A DNA stretch of 64,000 bases from DATJIG01 sp050260515. GTDB taxonomy: Bacteria; Pseudomonadota; Alphaproteobacteria; SMXQ01. Under the pieces are notes generated by a model. It did not search any database. It saw only the letters and a program-made list of their open reading frames with translations, and was not told the origin of the DNA. The position numbers were made by a program, and so were the translations under genes. The stretch is from positions 6,242-70,241 of the forward strand of contig JBLNCI010000015.1 of NCBI GenBank assembly GCA_050260515.1. Direction: 5' to 3'. Below, piece by piece: positions 23,041-31,983 of the stretch. Numbering within the stretch: the stretch's first letter is position 1; each line of letters opens with the position of its first letter.

Positions 23041-24522
23041 TTAGGCGCCGCGGCTTGCCGTCGCGGCCGCCACCCCGAGCCGCGCAAGATGCCGCCACAG
23101 ATACGCCCGGGTCGCCCGTACGTTGTCCGGCGCCATCACGGTGGGCACGAACCAGGGATCTGAGATCACGAAGTCGTCGCCGACCGCCAGCAGCCTGGCG
23201 AGCTCACGTTCCTTGTCGGCCTCCGTCGGCGCCACGTGATCGGCGATGACGCGCTCCAGAAAGGGCCGCAGCTCTCCAGGCGCCGGCGCACGATAGCACA
23301 GGTGCGAGAAGAACGACCGGCCGAACAGGACCGCGGGCTTACCGAGCAGCCACGCTTCCAGACCGATGGTCCCCGTCACAGTCGCCACGATCGAGGCGCT
23401 CATCATCAGCTTGCGCGTGTCGATCCGCGGATGGGCGAGCACTAACCCCGGTTTGCGGCGCAATTCGCGATAGAACGCGATCGGGCGCATGCCCATCATC
23501 GCCGGATGTTCCTTGACGAGGAGTCGGTATCCGGGCGGAAGGCTCAGCAACAGAGCGTCGATCACTCGCGTTTGATCCACGTAATAGGGCTCGAGCCCGT
23601 TGATCGACGATTCGGGCGTGTATTGCAGGGCGTAAAGGACGAATTTCGGCGGCAGAGGCGCGGCGGCATCGCGCGCGTCGAAGTAACGCGCCGCGACCAG
23701 GTCGAAACGTCGCCGCCGCACCCGTGTCATGACGCCGAGAATGTGACGTGTTATCCGCATCGCGAATGTCTCTTCGGACGCGTGCAGCCGCTCGCGGGTG
23801 TGGCGGAGCCAGGAGCTGACGATGATCCGCCTGAACCAGGACGGCTTCGGGGGAATCGTGCGCGGATAGCGATGGCCCGGTTCATTGCCGATGCCCGCCA
23901 GGTAGTGGTCGATAACCTTCCGCGCCGCGATGCGATCGCCGTCGGTATAGTCGCCGAAATAGGCCGGCAGCGTCTCGACGGCATCGGGCGCGAAGTAGGC
24001 GCGGCCGAGGAAACGCAGGCCGGTGTAGTACAGCACACCGATACCGAGATCGCGGCACACGTTCATCAGAATGAAGCCGTCGACCGTCTCCAAATCCGGG
24101 AACAGCACGAAGTCCGGGTTCATCCGTCGAAGAAACGCGCGATACACCGCATCCATCGCCGCCGCCCGCCGCATCTGCTCGTCCTTGTCGAGCCAGCGGT
24201 AGCCGTCCTTGTCCTTGAACAACCCGGAGACGATACCGTCGCCGCTCGCCAGCGCGCGCTCGAGATCGGCCGAGCTGTTCGCGGCGTAGCGTTCGCCGAA
24301 CCGGTCGTACAGGTAGCAGCGCCGATCGTCGGGAACGACCCCGTCCAACACGTAGCGGAAATGACCCTGCGGCTGGATGACGCTCCAGTCGATCGAGTCG
24401 CCGGCACGCGCGCACTCATCGATCAGCGCGCGGAAGAACAGCGCGGTTGACGAGAACGCATAGATGCAGATGCGCAGCGGGGACCCCGCGTCGCGCACGG
24501 CACCGTTCTCAGGCGCGCTCAT
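23041..24522 (-). CDS. Capsule polysaccharide synthesis-type protein
   Basis: The 493-residue protein has features of the capsule export/synthesis (KpsC/KpsS-type) glycosyltransferase family: an N-terminal Rossmann-like ICIYAFSSTALFFRALIDE, the central VLYALQYTPESSINGLEPYY and LVKEHPAMMG segments, and MMSASIVATVTGTIGLEAWL-type residues near 390-410, which match the conserved HP and GxxxxEA positions. It may transfer a sugar such as the nonulosonic acid onto a carrier. It is the last gene of the operon and its ATG overlaps the upstream stop (ATGA). Exact activity is unproven. Confidence 0.68.
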   Translation of the reverse strand: MSAPENGAVRDAGSPLRICIYAFSSTALFFRALIDECARAGDSIDWSVIQPQGHFRYVLDGVVPDDRRCYLYDRFGERYAANSSADLERALASGDGIVSGLFKDKDGYRWLDKDEQMRRAAAMDAVYRAFLRRMNPDFVLFPDLETVDGFILMNVCRDLGIGVLYYTGLRFLGRAYFAPDAVETLPAYFGDYTDGDRIAARKVIDHYLAGIGNEPGHRYPRTIPPKPSWFRRIIVSSWLRHTRERLHASEETFAMRITRHILGVMTRVRRRRFDLVAARYFDARDAAAPLPPKFVLYALQYTPESSINGLEPYYVDQTRVIDALLLSLPPGYRLLVKEHPAMMGMRPIAFYRELRRKPGLVLAHPRIDTRKLMMSASIVATVTGTIGLEAWLLGKPAVLFGRSFFSHLCYRAPAPGELRPFLERVIADHVAPTEADKERELARLLAVGDDFVISDPWFVPTVMAPDNVRATRAYLWRHLARLGVAAATASRGA

Positions 24523-25565
24523 CGGGACGCCAAGCCTCTCTTCGCGAGCTCGGCGACGAGGAGTCCGGCCCATTGCGTTGGATCGACGCCCGACAGGCGA
24601 ATCGCCGGCGTCCGATCGGCAACGCGCGCAAGCCCGCCGAAATAGGCATTGGTGATCGCCGGGATGGTAAAGCCGCCGCGCTCGCCCCCGATCATCAGAT
24701 GGCGGACGAACATGTCGTGGTTCCACTCGAATTCGTAGCGGTTCATGCCGAGAATGAAGTCGCGAAGCGACGCATCGCCGGCAGCGACCGTCGACAGCGA
24801 CGACGGCGCGTCGGAGCGGTCGAGCATCACGATCGCGGCGAGCTTCGCGCCGCGGTATTTGGCGGCACGCAATTCGTCGTAATTCTGAATCTTGGTTTCG
24901 TCGAGCGTGTATGGGCCTGCCAGCACGTCGAGGGTATCGGCGCGCACGAAGCAGATGTCCTCGGCGAGGTAGTCGCCACCGAGCGCCTTGCGGGTCGCAA
25001 CCGAGGTACTGGTCTTGCCGGTGTTGGGCAGCCCCATGAAGATCAGGCTGAACCGTCGGTCAGCCGGTCCAGCCTCGATGGCGGCGCCGTGAAACGGCAG
25101 ATAACCGCGGAGCACCGCGGCGGCCAGCGCCACGTTGTTGACCGCCTCGTCGATGCTGGAGAAGCGCGTCAGGCGGCTGCGGCTCTCCCACACGAACGTC
25201 TTCGTCACCGTGAAAACGATGCGCAGCGGCTCGAAACATTCGATCCGCACCCGGCCGAACGAGTTCGGCAGGCGCCCCATGTAGAAAACGTCGGGCTCGT
25301 GCATCGCGTTCGCAAAGTTGCAGTTGCGGTAGTAGAAGCCGCCGCCGCGCTCGAAGTAGCCGGTTTCCGGCGAATCGAACACGGACCGCGCGAACGGCTG
25401 CTCCGCGACGAGCCGCACCGCGATGTCGATCTCGGGAATGACGCTCGCCGCGTCGGCGAGCGGATATGTCAGGCGCGGGTTTGCCACCTGCATCTCGCCG
25501 AGGCGGACCCCGTCCAGGCTCAAGCGGGTGAAGGCGTTGATGTAGATTTCGGTCGGCGCAGTCAC
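24519..25565 (-). CDS. HprK-fold kinase-like protein
   Basis: The 348-residue protein contains a P-loop domain of the HPr kinase type from about residue 155. The order is FHGAAIE, a strand, the Walker A GLPNTGKTST (about 178-187), then GGDYLAEDICFV, in which the acidic pair takes the place of the HprK DD motif. The N-terminal 150 residues are unrelated to known HprK domains. No HPr or PTS gene is nearby. It may phosphorylate a small molecule or a protein of the glycan pathway. Translation starts at GTG 25565, overlapping the upstream stop (GTGA). Confidence 0.72.
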   Translation of the reverse strand: MTAPTEIYINAFTRLSLDGVRLGEMQVANPRLTYPLADAASVIPEIDIAVRLVAEQPFARSVFDSPETGYFERGGGFYYRNCNFANAMHEPDVFYMGRLPNSFGRVRIECFEPLRIVFTVTKTFVWESRSRLTRFSSIDEAVNNVALAAAVLRGYLPFHGAAIEAGPADRRFSLIFMGLPNTGKTSTSVATRKALGGDYLAEDICFVRADTLDVLAGPYTLDETKIQNYDELRAAKYRGAKLAAIVMLDRSDAPSSLSTVAAGDASLRDFILGMNRYEFEWNHDMFVRHLMIGGERGGFTIPAITNAYFGGLARVADRTPAIRLSGVDPTQWAGLLVAELAKRGLASR

Positions 25566-26686
25566 GACAGCACGGCCTCGGGCCCGTCTTCGAGCAGGGC
25601 ATCGATGAAGAACTTCACGCCCCAGTTGGGAATCGCGGCGCGCATGTAGCGGCCGGTGATCGGCGCGCTGCCCGGCACGCCGCCGTGCAGCCGCGAATCG
25701 TCGGATAATATCTGCCGCGTTTCGACGAAGTCGAGGCTCTTGCCCGCCTGCTCACGCCACGTGGCATCGCCGGTCCGTCGCGCGAGGCGGAAGCAGACCC
25801 CCGCCCACTGCGCCAGGCCGGTGAGACAGAGCTCGTGGTTCGCCACGCCGTAGTCGGACCGGTACTGCGAGCGCAGGGCGCCGTCCCGCTCGGCGATTCG
25901 CCGCAACGCGTCGGCGAACGCGAGCGCGGCGTCGGCGAAGGCCGTCTCTGCCGTCTCCTCCGCGCCGTCGAGCAGCCCCTCGATCACGTACACCATGGTG
26001 TGCAGGTACGGCGGGCTTTCCTCATCGAACGACAGATGCCGGAAGAAACCATTGGCCTCCTGCTGGGCGACGGTCCAGCGCAGATTGCGCACTCCGCTCT
26101 CCCGCACCGCGGCGTCGTCCAGGATCCGCCCGGCGATCGTGAGGGCCGCGCCGACCCGCGAGTAGTACGAGTGCGGGATGCCGTTGTAGGCGTGGCGAAC
26201 GAAGCTGCCGTTGGCCTCCTGGACGGATACCAGCCAGCGCGCGGCGCGGGCGAGCGCCCCGCGATCGGCGAGATCCGCGGCGCGTTCGGCAAGGTCGTTG
26301 AGGCCGATCAGGATCTGCCCGGTGTCGAACACCTGGGGACGCCCATGGAGGTCGTGAAAGCTGCCGTCGGGCTGCTGGATGGAGACGAGCCAGCGCGAGG
26401 CCGCGGCGATCGAATGCCGATAGGCGGCATTGCCGGTCAGGGCCGCCACGCGACGCAGCGTCGGCAGAATGTACCCGGTCGTCTCCGGGTACGGCCGCTG
26501 CCAGCCTCGCAGCAGATTGAAGGAATGCGCGTAGCCGGTCCCGCCGGCCGCGCGCTGCGCTTCGAGCAGCCAGTCGGCGGCGGCGCGGAGACGGACGCCG
26601 GGGTCCGCCGGCCGCCGCTGGCCCATGGCGGCGCGCCACAACAAGGGGGCGGCCGCGATCGCCCGGATGGCGGTGTCGATCCTCAT
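25562..26686 (-). CDS. Alpha/alpha-toroid protein with repeated Q-x-x-D/N-G-S-F motifs
   Basis: The 374-residue protein is predicted all-helical with repeats at roughly 45-55 residue spacing ending in WLVSIQQPDGSF, WLVSVQEANGSF and WTVAQQEANGFF. This pattern resembles the QW-type repeats of terpene cyclases and other alpha/alpha-barrel enzymes such as lyases and glycosidases. No DXDD or DDXXD catalytic motif is seen, so it is not an obvious cyclase. In a polysaccharide operon it might be a glycan lyase/hydrolase or an epimerase-like enzyme. The ATG overlaps the flippase stop codon (ATGA). Confidence 0.66.
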   Translation of the reverse strand: MRIDTAIRAIAAAPLLWRAAMGQRRPADPGVRLRAAADWLLEAQRAAGGTGYAHSFNLLRGWQRPYPETTGYILPTLRRVAALTGNAAYRHSIAAASRWLVSIQQPDGSFHDLHGRPQVFDTGQILIGLNDLAERAADLADRGALARAARWLVSVQEANGSFVRHAYNGIPHSYYSRVGAALTIAGRILDDAAVRESGVRNLRWTVAQQEANGFFRHLSFDEESPPYLHTMVYVIEGLLDGAEETAETAFADAALAFADALRRIAERDGALRSQYRSDYGVANHELCLTGLAQWAGVCFRLARRTGDATWREQAGKSLDFVETRQILSDDSRLHGGVPGSAPITGRYMRAAIPNWGVKFFIDALLEDGPEAVLS

Positions 26687-28155
26687 CCCGAGATGGTCCT
26701 CAGCCGGCTCCGGACGATGAAGAACAGCATGGCCACCACCGCTCCGTAGGCCGGCGTGCCGGCCGCGAGCCGCGCCCAGCTGCTTACGAAGGGCGCCGCC
26801 GCGAGCCGCGCGCAGAGGAATGCGACCGCGGCCGCGAAGCCGGCGTAAACGGCGTAGCGCAGCACCCGTCCCCACCGCGGACGGATGCCGAAGCGGCCGG
26901 TCAGGACCGCCATCGCGGCACAACCGCCGACCGCATTGACGAGCAGCATCCACGCGACGCCCTGGGTGCCGAGGTCGAGGACACGAACAAAGACGTAGCC
27001 GCCGGCCGCGAGAATCGCCGCCGAGGCGAGATAGTAGAGGTGCATCCACGACACCCGGTCGACAATCAGCAGCATGCGCGCAAGCGGCGTCGTCACGACC
27101 GAGGGGACGACCGACAAAATGTACACGCCGAGCACGTCGGCCGTAACTCGCGCGGCATCGGCGTCGAAGCGCCCGCGACGAAACAGGATGTCGGTCGCTT
27201 CGTAGGCGAAGCACAGGCCGAACACCGAGGCGGGAATCGCGAGAACGACCAGCCCGATCAGCAGACGCTCGAGCTTCTCGTCGCGCCGCTCGTGCTCCGA
27301 CAGCGGCACGATGTAGATCTCGCGGAACGTGAGAAGCCCGGTCAGGCCGGTGATGATCTGGCCCGCGAAGCCGACCGCCGCGATGCCGCCCGGCGGCACC
27401 AGCGACTGGTAATGGCGATCGATCATCGCCGTCACGCTGCCGGTCTGATTGGCGACATAGAGCTCGCCGACGCTGCGGAGGACCGCGCCGACACCGTCGG
27501 CGCGGCCGCCCGACAGCGACAGCAGGCCGGTGCCCGCGACGAGGAGGACCAGGGCAGCACCGTAGCCGGCGGCGTAGGCGAGCGGCAGAATCTCGACGCG
27601 GTCGTGGACGGAGACGAGCACCGCGATTGAGACGACACCGATGAGCAGCTCGGCCGCGAACACGCGATTGAAGGCGCGACGGCTCTTGTGCCATGCCGCG
27701 GCGGCGTAATACGGCAGGCAGAGAACCACCCATGGCGCGAACGACCATACGAGCTCGGACACCGCGCCGCGCTCGCCGACGTCGAACCCGGTCGCCACCA
27801 GCGGAACCAGCAACGGTGTCACCGCGATCAGCGCCGCGGCGGCGGCGAGGCCAAGCCCGCAGCTCACCCGGAACAGCGCGGTGGCGAGCGACTGGAAGCC
27901 GGCATCGCCCCGGACGGCGCGGGTCTGGACCAGCCGCGGCACGACGGCGGAATCGAACGTCGCCGAAAAGGTAAAGGCGACGATCGTCGCCACCGCGTAG
28001 GCGACGAGGTAGACGTCGAGGTCGCGCGAGATGCCGAAGTACGCCGCGATCAGCACCTGGCGGACGAACGCGAGCGCCTGCACGCCGATCGAGACCCCGA
28101 CGGCGGACGCAACGACGCCGACAAACCGGCGCGGCGCGGCGGCGAGATCAGCCAT
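26683..28155 (-). CDS. Lipid-linked glycan flippase (MurJ/Wzx-type, MVF family)
   Basis: The 490-residue integral membrane protein has about 12-14 predicted helices, with MurJ-like signatures: VSIGVQALAFVRQVLIAAYFG in the first helix, a FSATFDSAVVPRLV segment and a central TSVTAMIDRHYQSL-type loop (here as GSVTAMIDRHYQSL). Such proteins flip undecaprenyl-linked sugars across the inner membrane. It probably exports the pseudaminic acid-containing repeat unit. The ATG at 28155 gives an 8-bp overlap with the upstream gene; an alternative ATG at 28179 is 8 codons longer. Confidence 0.82.
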   Translation of the reverse strand: MADLAAAPRRFVGVVASAVGVSIGVQALAFVRQVLIAAYFGISRDLDVYLVAYAVATIVAFTFSATFDSAVVPRLVQTRAVRGDAGFQSLATALFRVSCGLGLAAAAALIAVTPLLVPLVATGFDVGERGAVSELVWSFAPWVVLCLPYYAAAAWHKSRRAFNRVFAAELLIGVVSIAVLVSVHDRVEILPLAYAAGYGAALVLLVAGTGLLSLSGGRADGVGAVLRSVGELYVANQTGSVTAMIDRHYQSLVPPGGIAAVGFAGQIITGLTGLLTFREIYIVPLSEHERRDEKLERLLIGLVVLAIPASVFGLCFAYEATDILFRRGRFDADAARVTADVLGVYILSVVPSVVTTPLARMLLIVDRVSWMHLYYLASAAILAAGGYVFVRVLDLGTQGVAWMLLVNAVGGCAAMAVLTGRFGIRPRWGRVLRYAVYAGFAAAVAFLCARLAAAPFVSSWARLAAGTPAYGAVVAMLFFIVRSRLRTISG

Positions 28156-29122
28156 GGTCCGGAGCCGCGGAGAGCTCATAGGTCCAGTCGAGCGCGGCCA
28201 GGGTGGTATCGGTAAATCCCGCCTTGAACTGGCCGATCGAGAACTCCTTGTCCGTCACCGTCCCGGCGGGAGGGACATCGCCGAGCACGAACACGCGCTG
28301 GCCACGCTCGCGGGCATGCTGCATCGCCATGAACAGCGGCGCATGCGACAGCGGCTTGTCGAACAGCTCCCGCTCGTAGACGCCGACGCCGTAGGTGGTG
28401 ATCGCGCCGGTGTCGAGGAGCAGCGAACCGCCGACCAGCCCGTGTCCGTCGAGATACGACAGCAACAACTCGGCGCGACGGGCCCGGATCATCTCGGCCT
28501 GGATCGACCAGCTCTCCGCGCTTCGCGTTTCGCGGCCGGAGATCTTGATGTGGAATTGCCGGAACGACTCGAACGCCTGCGCGTCGAACGTTTCGGCTGT
28601 GATGCGCTGCAGCTTGAGCGTACGGGTGCCCCAGTTCACCAGCGACCGGAAACTCTTGCGTAGCCCCGCACGCAAGGCGTCGTCGCCTCGGTCGAGATCG
28701 GCGACCGCGATGAAGCGGCTGCGGAGCGCCGCGCGCCGATAGAGGAGATGGCGCCCGAGGTCGCCGAGCCGTCCCTCATGGGCGGGATCGCTCACCTTCA
28801 CTGTATGACAGCCGAGCGCGCGGGCGGCCTGGTCCAGCGCCGCGATCACGTCGTGCGCGGCCACTCCGGCGAGCCAAACGCTCGCTCCCTGGCCGTTGTC
28901 GAACACGGTCGTAGCGACCGCCTGGGCGCGCACCACGGCGCGCACGACCGCGCCTTCGTGCGCGACGAACGACAGGTCGCCGCGGTAGTCACCGGCGAAG
29001 TAGGCCCGATAGTAGCGTGCGCTCAACGGGAACGAGACGGCGTCGGCGAACGGGCACGCGGACCCGCCGAGCAGGTCGAGAAAGCGCCCGGGGTCGTCGG
29101 CGTAGCGGCAGATCTCGACCAT
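28148..29122 (-). CDS. GNAT/FemAB-like acyltransferase
   Basis: The 324-residue protein looks like the FemAB/Acetyltransf_6 type: two tandem GNAT-like folds, with a basic LRAGLRKSFRSLVNWGTRTL region (about residues 160-179) and a conserved FRQFHIKISGRETRS segment before the last beta sheet. These enzymes acylate amino sugars or peptides. In this operon it may N-acylate the nonulosonic acid or its precursor. Start at ATG 29122 follows the methyltransferase stop by 4 bp. Confidence 0.68.
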   Translation of the reverse strand: MVEICRYADDPGRFLDLLGGSACPFADAVSFPLSARYYRAYFAGDYRGDLSFVAHEGAVVRAVVRAQAVATTVFDNGQGASVWLAGVAAHDVIAALDQAARALGCHTVKVSDPAHEGRLGDLGRHLLYRRAALRSRFIAVADLDRGDDALRAGLRKSFRSLVNWGTRTLKLQRITAETFDAQAFESFRQFHIKISGRETRSAESWSIQAEMIRARRAELLLSYLDGHGLVGGSLLLDTGAITTYGVGVYERELFDKPLSHAPLFMAMQHARERGQRVFVLGDVPPAGTVTDKEFSIGQFKAGFTDTTLAALDWTYELSAAPDHG

Positions 29123-29126
29123 CGCC

Positions 29127-29780
29127 CTAGACCGCCTGCGCGAGGACGACGACCGAGGGCCCGACGCGAAGATCGAGCAGCGGGTCGAACCCCGCCGCGG
29201 CGAGCATGCGAGCGAACCGGTTGCGGCGGATCGCGACCGTCCGCCCCGGCGCCAGCAGCGCCTTGGCAAGGCCGAGCGGCGAATCCGCGGGGACATACGA
29301 AACCGCGATGACTCCGCCCGCGCGCAACAGCGACCGCGCCTTGGTCAGGATCGGCTCCTGACCTGGCCACGGCCGATACCAGCCGAAGGTTCCGGTCATG
29401 CGAATCGCGTCATACCGAGGCTCGCTCGGGAGGTCCTCGAAAGTGCAGCACGAATAGCGTGCGCCGCGCACGCCGAAGTCCGCGGCAAAGCGGTTGGCGA
29501 TCGCGATCATCTCCGGGATCGGATCGATGCCATGGACCTCGCCATGGCGCGCGAGAATGCGGTGATAGCCGGCGGTGCCGCAGCCAACATCGAGCAGGCG
29601 GTAGCCCTCCTGCATCAGCGCATCGAGCAGGACCACGTCGGCGTACTGGCGGCGGTACGCGGGCGATTCCGCCGGTAGCTCATGGGCTCGTGCCCAGGCG
29701 GCGGCGTACGCCGCGTCGCCGACCCGGCCGCTGGCTGGATCGGGTGCAACATATGCAGGCTTCACCGGCTCCGCGCTCAT
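29127..29780 (-). CDS. SAM-dependent methyltransferase
   Basis: The 217-residue class I methyltransferase has the SAM motif LLDVGCGTAGYHRILARHG (about residues 62-80), IDPIPEM at the end of strand 2, and the usual MTGTFGWYRP post-motif region. It probably O- or N-methylates a sugar. It follows wecB by ATGA overlap (29777-29780) and precedes the FemAB-like gene by 4 bp. No specific acceptor can be named. Confidence 0.75.
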   Translation of the reverse strand: MSAEPVKPAYVAPDPASGRVGDAAYAAAWARAHELPAESPAYRRQYADVVLLDALMQEGYRLLDVGCGTAGYHRILARHGEVHGIDPIPEMIAIANRFAADFGVRGARYSCCTFEDLPSEPRYDAIRMTGTFGWYRPWPGQEPILTKARSLLRAGGVIAVSYVPADSPLGLAKALLAPGRTVAIRRNRFARMLAAAGFDPLLDLRVGPSVVVLAQAV

Positions 29781-30940
29781 CGCGCGCCCACTGGTTGGGC
29801 GAGAGCGGCGACGATGCGCCCCGCCGCATGTCCGTCGCCGAACGGATTGCCGGCGCGCGCCACGGAGGCGTAGAGCGCGGGATCGTCGAGCAGCGCTTCC
29901 GTCCCGGCGACAATCTTCCCTTCGTCGGCGCCGACCAGCCGCACGATGCCGGTGGCCAGCGCCTCCGGGCGTTCGGTGACGTCGCGCATCACCAGCACCG
30001 GCCTCGCGAGCGACGGCGCCTCCTCCTGCACGCCACCGGAGTCGGTGAGGATCAGGTGGGAGCTCATCATGAGGTAGACGAACGTCAGGTAGTCGCAGGG
30101 TTCCATCAGATGGACCCGCGGCTCGTTGCCGAGGATGCGGCGGACGGGCTCCTGCACGTTGGGGTTGAGGTGCACCGGGTAGACAATCTCGACGTCGCCG
30201 CGCCGCGCCAGACGCGCGAGCGCACGGCAGATCGCCTCGAACCCGGCGCCGAAGCTCTCCCGGCGATGGCCGGTGACCAGGATCACCCGCTTGCTCCTGT
30301 CGAGGAACGCGAACCGGCGGTCGAGCGCTTCCCGCCCCGCGGTATCCTCGTCGAGCCGCCTTTCGGTCATCTTGAGCGCGTCGACCACCGTGTTTCCGGT
30401 GACGAGGATCGTCCGCCCGCCGAGGTTCTCCGCCACCAGATTGGCGCGCGCGCCGTCGGTCGGCGCGAACAGGTACTGCGCCATGCCGTCGATGGTGCGG
30501 CGGTTCATCTCCTCGGGCCACGGCCGGTCGAGATCGTTCGTCCGTAGCCCGGCTTCGACGTGGCCGATCGCGACGCGGGCGTAGAACGCGGCCATCGCGG
30601 ATGCCATTGCCGTGGTCGTGTCGCCGTGGACCAGAACCACGTCGGGCTTCCACCGCTCGATGACGCGGCCCACTCCGGCCAGCGCGCCGGTGGTGATGTC
30701 CACCAGCGTCTGGCCGCTCTTCATGATCGCCAGGTCGAAATCGGGCTTGAGCTCGAACAGCGCGAGCACCTGATCGAGCATCGTCTGGTGCTGCCCGGTG
30801 ACGCACAAGGCCGAGTCGATATCCTCGCGGGCCGCCAGCGCGCGGATCACCGGCGCCATCTTGATGGCTTCGGGGCGCGTCCCGATCACCGTCAGGATCC
30901 GCCGCCGTCCCGAGTGCGTGGCATCCATGGCGGCGCTCAC
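29777..30940 (-). CDS. wecB: UDP-N-acetylglucosamine 2-epimerase (non-hydrolysing)
   Basis: The 387-residue enzyme converts UDP-GlcNAc to UDP-ManNAc, or a 2,4-diacetamido analogue. Family residues are present: IGTRPEAIKMAPV at the N-terminus, VHGDTTT, HVEAGLRT, PEEMNR and TGHRRESFG, which bring the catalytic acid/base Asp, Glu and His. Its 3' end overlaps the next gene by ATGA and it overlaps the pseI stop. The pseudaminic acid pathway does not need a 2-epimerase, so this gene suggests a second amino sugar such as ManNAc or a uronate in the same polymer. Confidence 0.88.
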   Translation of the reverse strand: MSAAMDATHSGRRRILTVIGTRPEAIKMAPVIRALAAREDIDSALCVTGQHQTMLDQVLALFELKPDFDLAIMKSGQTLVDITTGALAGVGRVIERWKPDVVLVHGDTTTAMASAMAAFYARVAIGHVEAGLRTNDLDRPWPEEMNRRTIDGMAQYLFAPTDGARANLVAENLGGRTILVTGNTVVDALKMTERRLDEDTAGREALDRRFAFLDRSKRVILVTGHRRESFGAGFEAICRALARLARRGDVEIVYPVHLNPNVQEPVRRILGNEPRVHLMEPCDYLTFVYLMMSSHLILTDSGGVQEEAPSLARPVLVMRDVTERPEALATGIVRLVGADEGKIVAGTEALLDDPALYASVARAGNPFGDGHAAGRIVAALAQPVGAR

Positions 30941-31983
30941 GCGATCAGGTCCCAGCTCAGCGGCGTGCCGCGCGCGATCCGGCTGCGGGCGACGCGACCG
31001 ATCACCCGGTCGATCTCCTTCGGGGGCAGGCCGTATCCGGGGCGGATGATGCGCACGTTGTCGATGGTGAGCGCCTCGCCGGCCTCGATGTCGCGCACGG
31101 CGAACAGCGACCTGCGGAAGCGAAGCGACTTCGTTTCCGCGGCGGTCGGGCCGTAGCTGACGTGACCCATGGCCAGCGCGGCGCGCCCGGTCTCGACCAC
31201 CAGGGCCTCGAGTTCTTGGGGCTCCAGCGAGAACGCGGAGTCGACGCCTCCGTCGGCCCGCGCGAGCGTGAAATGCTTCTCGATCACCGTCGCGCCGAGC
31301 GCCACGGCCGCGACAGCGGCACCCACGCCCATCGTGTGGTCCGAGAGCCCGATTTCACAACCGTAGCGGGCACGCATGTCGGGGATCGTCGCCAGGTTGG
31401 TGTTCTCCGGTGTCGCCGGGTAGGTGCTGGTGCATTTGAGCAGCACGAGATCGCGACAGCCGGCGCCGCGCGCGGCGGCCACCGCGTCATCGAGCTCGGC
31501 CATCGTCGCCATCCCGGTCGAGATGATGAGCGGCTTGCCGGTGGCCGCCGCCTTTCGGATCAGCGGCAGGTGCACGTTCTCGAACGAGGCGATCTTGTAC
31601 GCCGGTGCGCCGAGTCCTTCGAGAAAGTCGACGGCGGTCTCGTCGAACGGACTCGAGAAGCAGACGATGCCGCGCTGGCGCGCCCGCTCCATGATCGGCC
31701 CGTGCCACTCCCAGGGCGTGTAGGCCTCCTGGTACAGCTCGTAGAGACGGCGGCCCTTCCACAAGCTGCCCTCGTCGGCGATCGTGAACTCCTCGCGCGC
31801 CGCATCGATCGTCAGCGTGTCGGCGGTGTAGGTCTGCAGCTTGATGGCGTGCGCCCCGGCGCCCGCCGCTGCGTCGACGATCGCGAGCGCGCGGTCGAGA
31901 GAACGGTTGTGGTTCCCCGACATCTCGGCGATGACGAACGGCGGCTGGCCGGGGCCGATGAGACGGCCGGCGAGGCTAAGCAT
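30937..31983 (-). CDS. pseI: Pseudaminic acid synthase
   Basis: The 348-residue protein has the NeuB-type TIM barrel (FVIAEMSGNHNRSLDRA; KLQTYTADTLT; FSSPFDETAVDFLE) and a C-terminal SAF antifreeze-like domain (SLFAVRDIEAGEALT). The substrate-defining pattern SGNHN and the EEF..G..W regions resemble PseI more than NeuB or LegI. It condenses 2,4-diacetamido-2,4,6-trideoxy-L-altrose with phosphoenolpyruvate to pseudaminic acid. The ATG at 31983 lies inside the end of the pseG-pseH gene (8-bp overlap). Confidence 0.87.
   Translation of the reverse strand: MLSLAGRLIGPGQPPFVIAEMSGNHNRSLDRALAIVDAAAGAGAHAIKLQTYTADTLTIDAAREEFTIADEGSLWKGRRLYELYQEAYTPWEWHGPIMERARQRGIVCFSSPFDETAVDFLEGLGAPAYKIASFENVHLPLIRKAAATGKPLIISTGMATMAELDDAVAAARGAGCRDLVLLKCTSTYPATPENTNLATIPDMRARYGCEIGLSDHTMGVGAAVAAVALGATVIEKHFTLARADGGVDSAFSLEPQELEALVVETGRAALAMGHVSYGPTAAETKSLRFRRSLFAVRDIEAGEALTIDNVRIIRPGYGLPPKEIDRVIGRVARSRIARGTPLSWDLIA

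Noticed and set aside
29127..30806. Longer open frame that would fuse the methyltransferase to an extra N-terminal 340 residues
   Set aside because: The extra part is the shadow of wecB. The ATG at 29780, overlapping the wecB stop, gives a standard-length methyltransferase.
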